A program made the position numbers and the translations under genes. 64,000 bases of DNA from assembly GCA_003725585.1 (NCBI GenBank), contig RJMB01000001.1:372001-436000 (forward strand), written 5' to 3'. The stretch comes from Halostreptopolyspora alba (GTDB lineage: Bacteria > Actinomycetota > Actinomycetes > Streptosporangiales > Streptosporangiaceae). The notes under the pieces are model-generated. The model was not told the origin of the DNA and searched no databases. It saw only the letters and a program-made list of their open reading frames with translations. This document shows, piece by piece, positions 53,310 through 62,222 of the stretch (positions are counted from its first letter, which is position 1; each line of letters starts with the position of its first letter).

Positions 53310-54044
53310 CTACCGCGGGCGATGACTGAATCCCCTGGTCAACATGGAGATCAGCGCTCCGTTGTAGAGGAGGCCGATGAGGAGGTACGGCCAGTAGGTG
53401 CCACCCTCGGCGGCCACCCAGTAGATCTTGGCCGGCCAGTACGCCGGGAGCACCCCGAAGGCGTACTCCCAGGGGGGTGGGACGAACCACGGCAGGATCG
53501 GCAGGGCGGTCACGAGGAGGCCGAGCGCGCGTATGACCGCGAGACCCTCCAGCTTGTTCGCGCTGACCAGCACAATCAGGAGCATGGCCGTGGCGCCGAG
53601 CGCGGCGGCGCAGAGGCCGGCCGCCAGGACCGCGACCAGCATTCCCGCCCCGACGTAGCCGCTCAGGAACATCATGACCACCACGTAGACCAGGATGACC
53701 CCGCCGAAGACGGCGCTCCGGTAGGTGGCGAACGCCGACACCGACACGGGTGTGACGCGTAGCGCGGCGAGCGTGCCGGTGTCCTTCTCCTCGATGAGTA
53801 GCAGTCCACCGAGCGCGGAGAGGATCATGGCGGGACCCAGCACCAGGAAGAGGCTGAGGACCAGCGGGTGGTACGGCGTCAGGTCAAAACCGACATTGCC
53901 GGCGAGCATGTCCGTGACAGGCGGGAGAGCGAAGCGCACCAGGGCGACGTAGACCAGCGGTGCCACCAGCAGGAAGCGGAACATCGGGTCGCGCCGGACG
54001 TTGATCAGGTCGCCGCGGCCGAAGGCCAGGGCCGTGTTCACCAT
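53310..54044 (-). CDS. ABC exporter permease, second subunit
   Basis: 244 aa with six predicted membrane spans (FLLVAPLVYVALV, LVLSLFLVLGPAMILSALGG, VILVYVVVMMFLSG, LLIVLV etc.). EEKDTGTLAALRVTPVS is the conserved cytoplasmic loop of ABC-2 permeases. ATG 54044 follows GAGGTAGCG. It is the last gene of a three-gene operon (ATPase, permease, permease) whose order resembles the Rv2688c-2686c fluoroquinolone exporter of mycobacteria (from memory). Drug or lipid export is the likely role. Confidence 0.88.
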   Translation of the reverse strand: MVNTALAFGRGDLINVRRDPMFRFLLVAPLVYVALVRFALPPVTDMLAGNVGFDLTPYHPLVLSLFLVLGPAMILSALGGLLLIEEKDTGTLAALRVTPVSVSAFATYRSAVFGGVILVYVVVMMFLSGYVGAGMLVAVLAAGLCAAALGATAMLLIVLVSANKLEGLAVIRALGLLVTALPILPWFVPPPWEYAFGVLPAYWPAKIYWVAAEGGTYWPYLLIGLLYNGALISMLTRGFSHRPR

Positions 54045-54046
54045 CG

Positions 54047-54754
54047 CTACCTCCCCTCTCCCGCCACGATGTGGTGGTCGAACACCCAGCGGGACACCAG
54101 GCCGAGGACGGCGATCCAGAGCACCGGGTAGAGGAGAGCGTAGGCCCACTCCCATCCGGCGAGGTCGTGCTGCCCGAACGCCGCGCCGAGCAGGAGCAGC
54201 GGCCCCATGGTCGGAACGAGGTGGACAAGCGCGTGCTCCCAGAGCCCCGAGTAGCTCAGGAAGGGCACACTGAGCACGCCGATCCACAGGGTCGCGGGGA
54301 TAATCCAGTCCGTGATCGAGGGGTAGGGAGCCGCGCTCGCGAAGCTCACGAGCAGGAACAGTACGGTCGCGAGAACGACGCCCAGCACCAGTTCCGGCGC
54401 GCTGAACCGGGTTCCGTGCGTGACCAGTACGATCGCCAGGGCCATCACCGTGCTCAACGCGGTCAGGCTGGACACCTTGGCCGTGAGGTAGTCACGGAAC
54501 GACAGCGGCGTGACGACCAACGCGAACACGGTACGCGCGCCCTTCTCGAAGAACAGCGACCCGGCGATGAAGAAGAAACCGACGATGACCAGGTCACCGA
54601 ACACCGCGTAGGGCGCGACGACGTCGCGGAGGTCGTGTGGGAGCGGCAACATCAGGGCCAGCCAGAGCGCGCCGGAGAACGCCGCCGCGTAGAGGAACCC
54701 GTACCGCTTCTGCAGCCGTAGCTCTAGCCGCAGGGTGCTCGCCAGTGCGCTCAC
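54047..54754 (-). CDS. ABC exporter permease, first subunit
   Basis: 235 aa from a GTG start with six hydrophobic segments; LEKGARTVFALVVTPLSFRDYL-type loop (FEKGARTVFALVVTPLS) marks an ABC-2 permease. It overlaps the ATPase gene by 4 nt and is 2 nt from the next permease, so all three are translationally coupled. It would form a heterodimeric channel with the second permease. Confidence 0.88.
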   Translation of the reverse strand: MSALASTLRLELRLQKRYGFLYAAAFSGALWLALMLPLPHDLRDVVAPYAVFGDLVIVGFFFIAGSLFFEKGARTVFALVVTPLSFRDYLTAKVSSLTALSTVMALAIVLVTHGTRFSAPELVLGVVLATVLFLLVSFASAAPYPSITDWIIPATLWIGVLSVPFLSYSGLWEHALVHLVPTMGPLLLLGAAFGQHDLAGWEWAYALLYPVLWIAVLGLVSRWVFDHHIVAGEGR

Positions 54755-55701
54755 ACCAGGCTCCTTCCCGTGACCTCGACGAAGACGTCGTTCAGGCTGG
54801 CCTCCTGGCTGTGCAGCGACTCCACGCGCCGTTCGCGTAGCAGGGCGTGGAAGTCGGGGTCGTCGGCCAGCCCGTCCAGCGCGAACTCGGCGCCTTCGAG
54901 GTCGTGGCCGGGTCCGGCGCGGAACTGTGCCCGGACGGTGCGCCTGCTACGCGCGAGCCTCAGCTCCGTGGGGGAGTCGAGTATGGGTATCTCGCCGTCG
55001 ACGACGAAGGCGACCCGGTCGCACAGCTCCTCGGCGGTGGCCATGTCGTGCGTCGTCAGGAACACGGTCCGGCCCTGCTCGCGCAGCTCGGCGATCATGC
55101 CCTTGACCGCGCGGGCGTTGCGGGGGTCCAGGCCCGTGGTGGGCTCGTCGAGAAACACCAGTTCGGGCCGGTTCAGCAGGGCGCGTACGAAGGTGAGACG
55201 CGACTGCATCCCCTTGGAGAACGCGGCCACCCGCGTGTCGGCGACGTCGTCGAGCCCCACCCGCCGCAGTAGCCCGAGAGGGTCCTCGGTGGCGCTCGTG
55301 TAGAGCGAGGCGAAGTACTCCAGGTTCTCACGCGCGGTGAGCTTCTGGTAATGGTTTGGCAGCTCGAAGGAGACGCCGATCCGCTCGTAGTAGGCGTTGC
55401 CCCAGTCGCGGGGCGCGTCGCCCCACACGCGCACGGTGCCCTCACTCTGGGTGAGTAGCCCGATGAGGATCTTCTGGGTGGTCGACTTGCCGGCTCCACT
55501 GGGGCCGAGGAACCCGAAGACCTCGCCGGCCCGGACGGCGAAGCTCATGTTCCGTACGGCGGGCGTGTTGGACCGGGGGTAGGTGAAGGCGAGGTCGCTG
55601 ACCTCCACCACCACGGATGCCCCGCTCTCATTCCCGGCCGTGTCCGGGGCGCGACCGGACGTCGCCGCGACTCCGGCCGTAGCCGTGGTGTCGTCACTCA
55701 C
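54751..55701 (-). CDS. ABC exporter ATP-binding protein
   Basis: 316 aa from a GTG start. Walker A GPSGAGKST (~66-74), Q-loop ELPNHYQKLT, signature FSKGMQSRL (in place of LSGGQ, usual for ABC-2 drug exporters), Walker B LVFLDEPTTGLD and switch His TTHD. A C-terminal extension (~230-316) resembles the DUF4162 of drug-export ATPases. It energises the two permeases downstream. An inverted repeat 28 bp upstream may be its operator, but no regulator gene is adjacent. Confidence 0.92.
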   Translation of the reverse strand: MSDDTTATAGVAATSGRAPDTAGNESGASVVVEVSDLAFTYPRSNTPAVRNMSFAVRAGEVFGFLGPSGAGKSTTQKILIGLLTQSEGTVRVWGDAPRDWGNAYYERIGVSFELPNHYQKLTARENLEYFASLYTSATEDPLGLLRRVGLDDVADTRVAAFSKGMQSRLTFVRALLNRPELVFLDEPTTGLDPRNARAVKGMIAELREQGRTVFLTTHDMATAEELCDRVAFVVDGEIPILDSPTELRLARSRRTVRAQFRAGPGHDLEGAEFALDGLADDPDFHALLRERRVESLHSQEASLNDVFVEVTGRSLV

Positions 55702-55728
55702 GTGGCCTCCTTGGACCGAATTTTGATC

Positions 55729-55755
55729 ACCCAGTCTAGTCAGATATTACTGGGT
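55729..55755. promoter_or_regulatory. Inverted repeat ACCCAGT/ACTGGGT upstream of ABC exporter
   Basis: ACCCAGT (55729-55735) and ACTGGGT (55749-55755), 13 bp apart, within AT-rich DNA that probably contains the exporter promoter (TATTAC, TATTCAATAAAT). A TetR- or PadR-type repressor site is plausible. Confidence 0.5.
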
Positions 55756-55808
55756 ATTCAATAAATTCTGAAATCCAAGGTGTTGGCGGTGTCGGCGCCC
55801 ACACGCGA

Positions 55809-55840
55809 ACGGCTCCCCCGCGCTCACGCGAGGGAGCCGT
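55809..55840 (-). terminator. Terminator after GlsB/YeaQ-family gene
   Basis: ACGGCTCCC and GGGAGCCGT arms (55809-55840) with an inner CGCG/CGCG pair, 52 bp after the stop of gene 55892 on the minus strand. Confidence 0.7.
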
Positions 55841-55891
55841 GTCCGCTGTGTTGGACGTTGACGAGGCCGCCCGGCCCGTGGGCGGCGGGAC

Positions 55892-56143
55892 TCAGCGGCG
55901 GCGGGAGTACAGGCCGTCGACGAGCACCACACCCGCCGCGGCGACGAGAATCTGGACGATCAGCACGAACAGCCAGAACGTGGTGAATATGGCGGCGATC
56001 GCCCCGCCGACGAAGGCGGCCACGATGCCGAGCACCAGCGTGAGCCAGATCGGCAGGTGCTGCTTGCCCGGGACGACCAGACGTCCCAGCGCGCCGATGA
56101 TCAGACCCACGACGAGCGCGCTGATAATGCCGGTGATCTCCAC
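55892..56143 (-). CDS. GlsB/YeaQ/YmgE-family small membrane protein
   Basis: 83 aa, three membrane segments (ISALVVGLIIGALGRLVVPG, LPIWLTLVLGIVAAFVGGAI, FVLIVQILVAAAGVVLV) and the GRLVVPGKQ loop typical of transglycosylase-associated (GlsB/YeaQ/YmgE) proteins. The family is linked to general and envelope stress; no enzymatic role is established. GAGGAGGTC precedes ATG 56143. Monocistronic with its own terminator. Confidence 0.92.
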   Translation of the reverse strand: MEITGIISALVVGLIIGALGRLVVPGKQHLPIWLTLVLGIVAAFVGGAIAAIFTTFWLFVLIVQILVAAAGVVLVDGLYSRRR

Positions 56144-56307
56144 GGGAGCTCGACCTCCTCAGGTTGCCGTTGTTCGGTGCGCTGCCCACTACGGCCGCCC
56201 GGCTAACCTCCCGCGGTCGCGTTCCCGCCGTTGCGGGAGTGCGTTTCGGGAGTGCGGGAGGTGTGGGCGTAGCCTCAGGCCCCCGCCACGCCCCGCGCGC
56301 GGCGGAC

Positions 56308-59300
56308 TCAGAGCAGGCTGAGCTGGTGCGCCGACCGGCGGGGTCGGGCGGGTGCGGTGTCGCTGGTGATCGCCTCCGAGGAGTCCCGCAACTCGTTGAG
56401 GAACGGCGACGGACGCGTGTCGCGCGCCTCGCCGTGCCGGGTGCGCCGAACCGCCCGAGTGAGGTACAGGTGGTCCCGTGCCCGGGTCATCCCCACGAAG
56501 CAGAGCCGACGCTCCTCGGCCAGCGCGTCGTCGCTGAGCTCGGTGCCCGGCCAGCGCAACGGCAACAGCGAGTCCTCACACCCCACGACGAACACCACGG
56601 GGAACTCCAGCCCCTTCGCGGCGTGCAGCGTGAGCAGCGAGACCGCGTCGGCGCGCGGGTCGACCGCGTCCACCTCGGCCCCCAGCAGCACCTCGTGACA
56701 GAACCCGGCGACATCGGTCCCGTACCGCTCGGCGAGCGGGGTGAGCAGCTCGACCGCGCCGTGCACGGCGGCGGCGTGTTCGGCGCGGTCCGACTCGGAC
56801 AGGGTGGCCAGGAACGCCTCGGCGGCGCCACGCACCCGTTCGACCACCGCCACCCCATCCGAGGGGACGGTGGTGCTCGCGCGCGTCAGCTCGCGCAGGA
56901 TGTGCTCGACACCGCCGCGTGCCGTCAACGGGTCGTGGGAGCGCTTCTGCGCGGGGAACCCGCACCGGGCCAGCTCGTCGAGCACAGCGCGGGACTGGGC
57001 GTCGGTGCGGTACAGCACCGCGATGTCGCCGAACCCGAGCCGGCCGTCGCCGTCCCCCTCGACGCGTCCGCTGTCCAGTGAGTGCAGCGACGTCCCACCC
57101 AACAGCTGGTCGATGGTGCGGGCCACGTAGGCGGCCTCGGCCCGCTCGTCGGCGGCCCGGTGCAGCTGGATCCGCTGGGTGGCGTTGGCGTCGTCGCGCA
57201 TGGCGCGCAGGTCCCGGTCGGCCACGAGCGTGCCGGGCCGGATCGCCCGCAGCGCGCCGGCGACGATGTGGGTCCCGCTGCGGTAGTTGCGGGTGAGCGA
57301 GACGACGGGCGCACGCGGATAGTCCTGGGTGAATCGCAGGAAGAACCGCACGTCGGCACCGCGGAAGGCGTAGATCGCCTGGTCCGGGTCACCGATCGCG
57401 GTCAGGTTGGCCTCGCCGGGAGCCAGCAGGCGCAACATGCGGTACTGCAGGTCGTCGACGTCCTGGTACTCGTCCACGGTGATCCAGCGGAAGCGTTGCC
57501 GGTACTCCTCGCGCACCCGCGCGTCGGACTCCAGCAGGTGCACCGGCAGGGCGAGCAGGTCATCGTAGTCCACCAGGCCGCGCTCGCGCAGCGCGGCGAG
57601 GTAGCGGGGCAGGACGTCCCCGGCCTCGCCGTCCCTGTCACCCTCGGCGCTGTCCGGGGTGGCCGGTGCGCTCGCCCGGCGGTCACGGGAGATGGCCGGA
57701 CGCAGCCGGCGCGCCGCCCGCTCGTCCCCGGTCACCTCGGCGAGCACCCGGTGCTGCTCCGCTGCGTCGGCGACCCCGAAGTCGGCGGGCAGCTCCAGCA
57801 GCTCGGGTTTCTCACGGAGCACGGAGAGGCCGAGCGAGTGGAACGTGGCGACGGTGATGTCGCGGGCCGGTGCCCCCACCAGGGTGTCGAGCCGCTCGGT
57901 CATCTCCTGGGCGGCGCGGCGGGTGAAGGTGATAGCCAGGCACTCGCGCGCGGGCACCTCCCGTTCGAGGACGAGGTGCGCGATGCGGTGGGTCACGGTG
58001 CGTGTCTTGCCGGTTCCGGGACCGGCGACGATCAGCAGCGGACCCTCGGGCACCGAGGCCGCCGCGCGCTGTTCGGAGTCCAGGCCGGCCAGGATGCCGT
58101 GGTCGGCCGTGTCGGCGCCCGCCTCCCCGGTGTCGTCGCCGGCGGCGGGCGCGGTGTCGGACGTGGTGTCGAGTGCGCTGCCGTCCGGGCCGCCCACGGA
58201 TGTGGGGGCCGGTTTCGCGGGGGTCGCGGGGCCGGACCCCGGCGCGGGTGGGGGACTCACGGACCCGAGGGTGTCGTCGTCGAATAACGCCGGGGTGTTG
58301 CGTGCGCGCACGTCCCGCAGCTCGCCGGGGTCGAACAGCCGGATCGTGCCGTACTCGCCGTCGTAGCCGGACTCGCGGATGACCCGGTCCTCGCGTAGCC
58401 GGCGGATGGCCTCGGCCAGTGGCTCGTTGTCGCGTCGGAGGTCGTCCAGCGGGACCTCGTCCAGGATCGCCAGCTCCGGGCCGTGAGCGGCGGTCAACGC
58501 GTCGATCTCCCGCTGGACGCGCTTGCTCTTGGGCCCGACCCCCACGACCTCACCGACGATCTCCGGGAGCGGAATGAGGCTGCGGAACCCGGCCGCCCCC
58601 TCCGGTCGCGCGGGTTCGACGCGGTCGGCGAGCGCGTCGACGCGGTGCAGTACCCCCACGGTGACCGGTTTCTGGCAGCTGGGGCAGCGCCCGTTGTGGG
58701 CGCGGGTCTGGCCGGGGTCGAGCCGCACCGCGCACTTGCGGTGCCCGTCGAGATGGTACTTGCCCTCCTCGGGGAAGAACTCGACCGTCCCCTCGAACCC
58801 GGTGCCGGTCTCCAGGGCGCGGCGGATGGCGAAGTAGTCCATCTCGGTGTCGAAGACGCTGGCCTCGCGACCCAGCATCGGAGGGGAGTGCGCGTCGGAG
58901 TGGCTGACCAGGGTGTAGCGGTCCAGCCCCGAAACCCGCCAGTTCATCTCCGGGTCGCTGGACAGCCCGGTCTCCAGCGCGAAGATGTGGCCGGCGAGGT
59001 CGCGGTAACAGTCGTCAACCGCGTCGAACCCGGCCTTGGACCCGAGTACGGCGAACCAGGGGGTCCAGATGTGGGCGGGGACCAGGTAGCTGCCCTCGCC
59101 GCTCTCCAGGGTGATCTCCAGCAGGTCGCGGGAGTCGAGGCCGAGGATGGGGCGGCCGTCGGAGCCGAGGTTGCCGATCTTGCCGAGGCGCCGGTTGAAC
59201 TCCTCGGCGGCCGCGAAGTCCGGGACGTAGCACAGGTGGTGCACCTTGCGGGTGTGGTCGCCGTACTTGTAGATCGTGGAGATCTCCACCGACAGCATGA

Positions 59301-59580
59301 AACGCACGTCGTGGCCGCACGTCGGCGGGGTGGCGGGCATCGTGCGGCGCAGCGCCCGCTCGTGGTCGGGGCGCAGCCGGTACAGCCCGGGCTCGGCGGG
59401 TTCGAGCACCTCCTTGAGATGGGCGAGCCACGCGGGATGGGTGAAGTCGCCGGTGCCGACGACACTGATGCCCTTCCTGCGCGCCCACCAGGTCAGATGC
59501 TCGATGTCGCAGTCCTTGCTGCAGGCGCGCGAGTACTTCGAGTGGATGTGCAGATCGGCGTAGTAGCGCACCTGTCCCAT
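56308..59580 (-). CDS. EndoQ-like PHP endonuclease fused to UvrD-type helicase
   Basis: 1,090 aa. Residues 1-~330 are an endonuclease Q-type PHP domain: YYADLHIHSKYSRACSKDCD (metal His), GTGDFTHPAWL, VEIST, VSHSDAHSPPMLG, then a zinc finger built from HRKC and CPSC, and GVLHRVDALADR. A linker (~430-495, Pro/Gly/Asp-rich) joins an SF1A helicase: VAGPGTGKTRT (~520), VDEYQDVDDLQ, IGDPDQAIYAFRGAD, LTRNYRSG, LHAAKGLEFP and VGMTRARDHLYL. EndoQ cuts 5' of deaminated bases and abasic sites in archaea and some bacteria; the helicase could unwind the nicked strand for repair synthesis (inference). ATG 59580 (MGQVRYYADLH) fits the PHP start. It is single-gene. Confidence 0.9.
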   Translation of the reverse strand: MGQVRYYADLHIHSKYSRACSKDCDIEHLTWWARRKGISVVGTGDFTHPAWLAHLKEVLEPAEPGLYRLRPDHERALRRTMPATPPTCGHDVRFMLSVEISTIYKYGDHTRKVHHLCYVPDFAAAEEFNRRLGKIGNLGSDGRPILGLDSRDLLEITLESGEGSYLVPAHIWTPWFAVLGSKAGFDAVDDCYRDLAGHIFALETGLSSDPEMNWRVSGLDRYTLVSHSDAHSPPMLGREASVFDTEMDYFAIRRALETGTGFEGTVEFFPEEGKYHLDGHRKCAVRLDPGQTRAHNGRCPSCQKPVTVGVLHRVDALADRVEPARPEGAAGFRSLIPLPEIVGEVVGVGPKSKRVQREIDALTAAHGPELAILDEVPLDDLRRDNEPLAEAIRRLREDRVIRESGYDGEYGTIRLFDPGELRDVRARNTPALFDDDTLGSVSPPPAPGSGPATPAKPAPTSVGGPDGSALDTTSDTAPAAGDDTGEAGADTADHGILAGLDSEQRAAASVPEGPLLIVAGPGTGKTRTVTHRIAHLVLEREVPARECLAITFTRRAAQEMTERLDTLVGAPARDITVATFHSLGLSVLREKPELLELPADFGVADAAEQHRVLAEVTGDERAARRLRPAISRDRRASAPATPDSAEGDRDGEAGDVLPRYLAALRERGLVDYDDLLALPVHLLESDARVREEYRQRFRWITVDEYQDVDDLQYRMLRLLAPGEANLTAIGDPDQAIYAFRGADVRFFLRFTQDYPRAPVVSLTRNYRSGTHIVAGALRAIRPGTLVADRDLRAMRDDANATQRIQLHRAADERAEAAYVARTIDQLLGGTSLHSLDSGRVEGDGDGRLGFGDIAVLYRTDAQSRAVLDELARCGFPAQKRSHDPLTARGGVEHILRELTRASTTVPSDGVAVVERVRGAAEAFLATLSESDRAEHAAAVHGAVELLTPLAERYGTDVAGFCHEVLLGAEVDAVDPRADAVSLLTLHAAKGLEFPVVFVVGCEDSLLPLRWPGTELSDDALAEERRLCFVGMTRARDHLYLTRAVRRTRHGEARDTRPSPFLNELRDSSEAITSDTAPARPRRSAHQLSLL

Positions 59581-59684
59581 CGTGCCAGGAGTCCGCGGGT
59601 GTTGGAGCCGCGCGGGGTGCCGCCGGGGTCACGAGCGGCGTCGCGCACTTCCGCCGCAGTGCCGGCGACGAGTCCGAGCGGTGC

Positions 59685-60638
59685 CTAGTTCAGCACGCGC
59701 ACCGGAGAGCCGCGCAGGAAACCGACCACGTCCTCCACCGTCTCGCGGAAGAACACCTCGTAGTTGTCGCGCGTGACATAGCCCAGGTGCGGGGTCAGTA
59801 CACAGTTGGGCGCCGTGCGCAGCGGGTGGTCGGCGGGCGGGGGCTCACTGTCGTAGACATCGATGCCGGCACCGGCGATCGTGCCCGAGCGCAGCGCCGC
59901 CACCAGGGCGTCCTCGTTGACGATCGGTCCGCGCGAGGTGTTGACCAGGAACCCGTCGGGTCCCAGCAGCTCCAACTCGCGGGCGCCCACCAGGTCACGG
60001 GAACGGTCGCCGAGCTTGAGGTGGATCGTCGCGATGTCGCACTGGCGCAGCAGCTCCTCCCGCTCCACCCGGGTGGCACCGTGCTCGGCGGCGCGCTCGT
60101 CGGTCAGGTTGGGGCTCCACGCCAGCACCCGCATGCCGAACGCGGATCCGATGGCCGCGACCCGCGCGCCGAGCCGGCCCAGCCCCATCACTCCCAGGGT
60201 GGCGCCGTGCAGGTCGGCGCCGACGGTGCGCTGCCAGCCTCCCGAACGCACCGAACGGTCCTCCTGGGGGATCCGCCGCGCCAGTGCCAGGATCAGCGCC
60301 CAGGTGAGCTCCACGGTCGGTGTGGTGAGGCTGGCGGTACCGCTGACCGTGATCCCGAGGGAGCGGGCGGCTTCCATGTCGATCGACTGGTTGGCCCTGC
60401 CGGTCGTCACGAGCAGCCGCAGGTTGGGCAGCCGGGCGAGCAGCTCACCCGGGAACGGGGTGCGCTCCCGCATGGCGCAGACGACCTCGAACGGCTCCAG
60501 CCGTTCGACGAGCGCGTCGTGCTCGTCGAGGTGGTCGGTGAATACGGTGAGTTCGGCGTCCTCGGGGAGCGTGCCCCAGTCGCCGTAGCGCCGCGCGATG
60601 TCCTGGTAGTCGTCGAGCACTGCGACCCGTGTAGTCAT
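59685..60638 (-). CDS. D-2-hydroxyacid dehydrogenase family protein
   Basis: 317 aa. Rossmann motif LGVMGLGRLGARVAAIG (~147-163), catalytic Arg in NTSRGPIVNE, Glu in IDVYDSEPPP and His in LTPHLGYVT. This places it with phosphoglycerate-dehydrogenase-like NAD(P) enzymes that reduce 2-keto acids. The substrate is not defined. ATG 60638 gives MTTRVAVLDDYQD, the usual N-terminus. It is divergent from the ADP-ribosylglycohydrolase gene. Confidence 0.93.
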   Translation of the reverse strand: MTTRVAVLDDYQDIARRYGDWGTLPEDAELTVFTDHLDEHDALVERLEPFEVVCAMRERTPFPGELLARLPNLRLLVTTGRANQSIDMEAARSLGITVSGTASLTTPTVELTWALILALARRIPQEDRSVRSGGWQRTVGADLHGATLGVMGLGRLGARVAAIGSAFGMRVLAWSPNLTDERAAEHGATRVEREELLRQCDIATIHLKLGDRSRDLVGARELELLGPDGFLVNTSRGPIVNEDALVAALRSGTIAGAGIDVYDSEPPPADHPLRTAPNCVLTPHLGYVTRDNYEVFFRETVEDVVGFLRGSPVRVLN

Positions 60639-60778
60639 GATCGGCAGCTTACGGCGCACGCCGGTGCGCGCCGAAATCAGGTGCCGCCGGCCATCGGCGG
60701 CGCCGGAGTGGAAACTCGGGCGCCAGCGGATTCGTCACACTCGTGTCGGGTCCACTGAAACCCCCACGAGGAGAGGCG

Positions 60779-61909
60779 ATGGAGTTGACGAGGGAACAGG
60801 AGCAGGATTACCGCTCCCGGGTGCGGGGCTGCCTGCTGGGTGGGGCCGTCGGTGACGCCCTGGGCGCGCCGGTGGAGTTCATGACCCTGTCGGCTATCCG
60901 CTCCGAGCACGGTGACCAGGGGATACAGGAGTACGTCGCCGACCGGGGCCAGAACCGTCACGGCCTCGTCACCGACGACACCCAGATGACACTGTTCACC
61001 ATGGAGGGGATGATCCGCGCCGGGCTGCGACGGGACCGCGGAATCGGCTTCAACCCGGTGGGCCCGCTGCATCAGAGCTATCTGACCTGGTACGAGACCC
61101 AGACCCGGCGTGGGTCCAGCGGGGATTGGCCGGGATGGCTGCAGGGCGAGAGTTGGCTCTACGCCCAGCGCGCACCGGGTAACACCTGCCTGGACGCCCT
61201 CGCGGCGAGTGTCGCGCCCAACGGAGAGTGGCAGCGCTACGGCGCTCCGGCCGAGAACCACTCCAAGGGATGCGGCGGTGTCATGCGCAGCGCACCCCTC
61301 GGGCTACTGCCACCGACCTGGAACGACGTCGACAGCGCGGTCTTCTCCTGGGCGGCGGAGGCGGCCGGACTCACGCACGGCCACCCCACGGGCAAGCTGT
61401 CCTCCGGCGCGCTCGCGTTGCTCGTGCACCGCCTGGTCGTCGGCGCGGACCTGACGGCCGCGCTCGACACCGTCATGGCCGAGCTCGCCCGCCACGACCA
61501 CCACGAGGAGACCGCCTCGGCGCTGCGTCGGGCCCGCGACGCCGCGGCGACCCGGCCCGCGACCCCCGAGACCGTGGAGCGGCTCGGCGGCGGCTGGGTC
61601 GCCGAGGAGGCCCTGGCGATCGCTGTCTACTGCGCCCTGGCCCGGCCACGTCCCGAGGAGTTCCTCGACGCGCTCTCGCTGGCGGTGACCCATTCCGGCG
61701 ACTGTGACTCCACGGGGGCGGTCTGCGGGAACATCCTGGGGGCGCTGCACGGCGAGACCGCGTTGCCGCCCCAGCTCACCTTCGAGGTCGAGGGGCGCGG
61801 CACCATGCTGCAGCTCGCCGACGACTTCGTGTGGGAATTCACCGCCCACCACCTGCTGCACGGCGAGTACGGCCCCTGGACCCGGTGGAGTGAGCGATAC
61901 CGGGGATGA
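60779..61909 (+). CDS. ADP-ribosylglycohydrolase (DraG-like) family protein
   Basis: 376 aa. The DraG fold is marked by GCLLGGAVGDALGAPVEF (~18-35), the metal site TDDTQMTLFT (~73-82), HSKGCGGVMRSAPLG and the second Asp cluster HSGDCDSTGAVCGNILGA (~306-323), which together hold two Mg or Mn ions. It hydrolyses ADP-ribose from arginine or other acceptors, or free ADP-ribose derivatives. No ADP-ribosyltransferase gene is nearby. ATG 60779 has GAGGAGAGGC upstream. Terminator follows at 61936. Confidence 0.93.
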   Translation: MELTREQEQDYRSRVRGCLLGGAVGDALGAPVEFMTLSAIRSEHGDQGIQEYVADRGQNRHGLVTDDTQMTLFTMEGMIRAGLRRDRGIGFNPVGPLHQSYLTWYETQTRRGSSGDWPGWLQGESWLYAQRAPGNTCLDALAASVAPNGEWQRYGAPAENHSKGCGGVMRSAPLGLLPPTWNDVDSAVFSWAAEAAGLTHGHPTGKLSSGALALLVHRLVVGADLTAALDTVMAELARHDHHEETASALRRARDAAATRPATPETVERLGGGWVAEEALAIAVYCALARPRPEEFLDALSLAVTHSGDCDSTGAVCGNILGALHGETALPPQLTFEVEGRGTMLQLADDFVWEFTAHHLLHGEYGPWTRWSERYRG

Positions 61910-61935
61910 CCCCGGGTGTGGCCTTGTCCGGGGCC

Positions 61936-61973
61936 GGCGGCTGGGTGGGCACGCGCGTGCCCACCCAGCCGCC
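61936..61973 (+). terminator. Perfect 38-bp palindromic terminator
   Basis: Arms 61936-61954 (GGCGGCTGGGTGGGCACGC) and 61955-61973 are exactly complementary, 27 bp after the stop of the DraG-like gene. The rest of the gap to 62222 shows no gene. Confidence 0.8.
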
Positions 61974-62222
61974 TGTACTCGGGTGACCCCCGAGAACGCC
62001 GAACATAAGGCGTCGACCACCACGGCGCCCATCCGCTGCCGGCGCCACCGTCAGCGGCGGTGCCGCTGCCCCACCGCACCGCCGCTGGAGCGCTCACCCC
62101 GCGGTCGGGCACGGCCGCACCTCGTCGGGAGAGCCGACCGTCCCCGACACCACCCGGTCACGCTCCACGGGCGGGACCTGGCCGATCCGGGGGCACGGGG
62201 CGACCCTCGGAACCCGAGGCCG

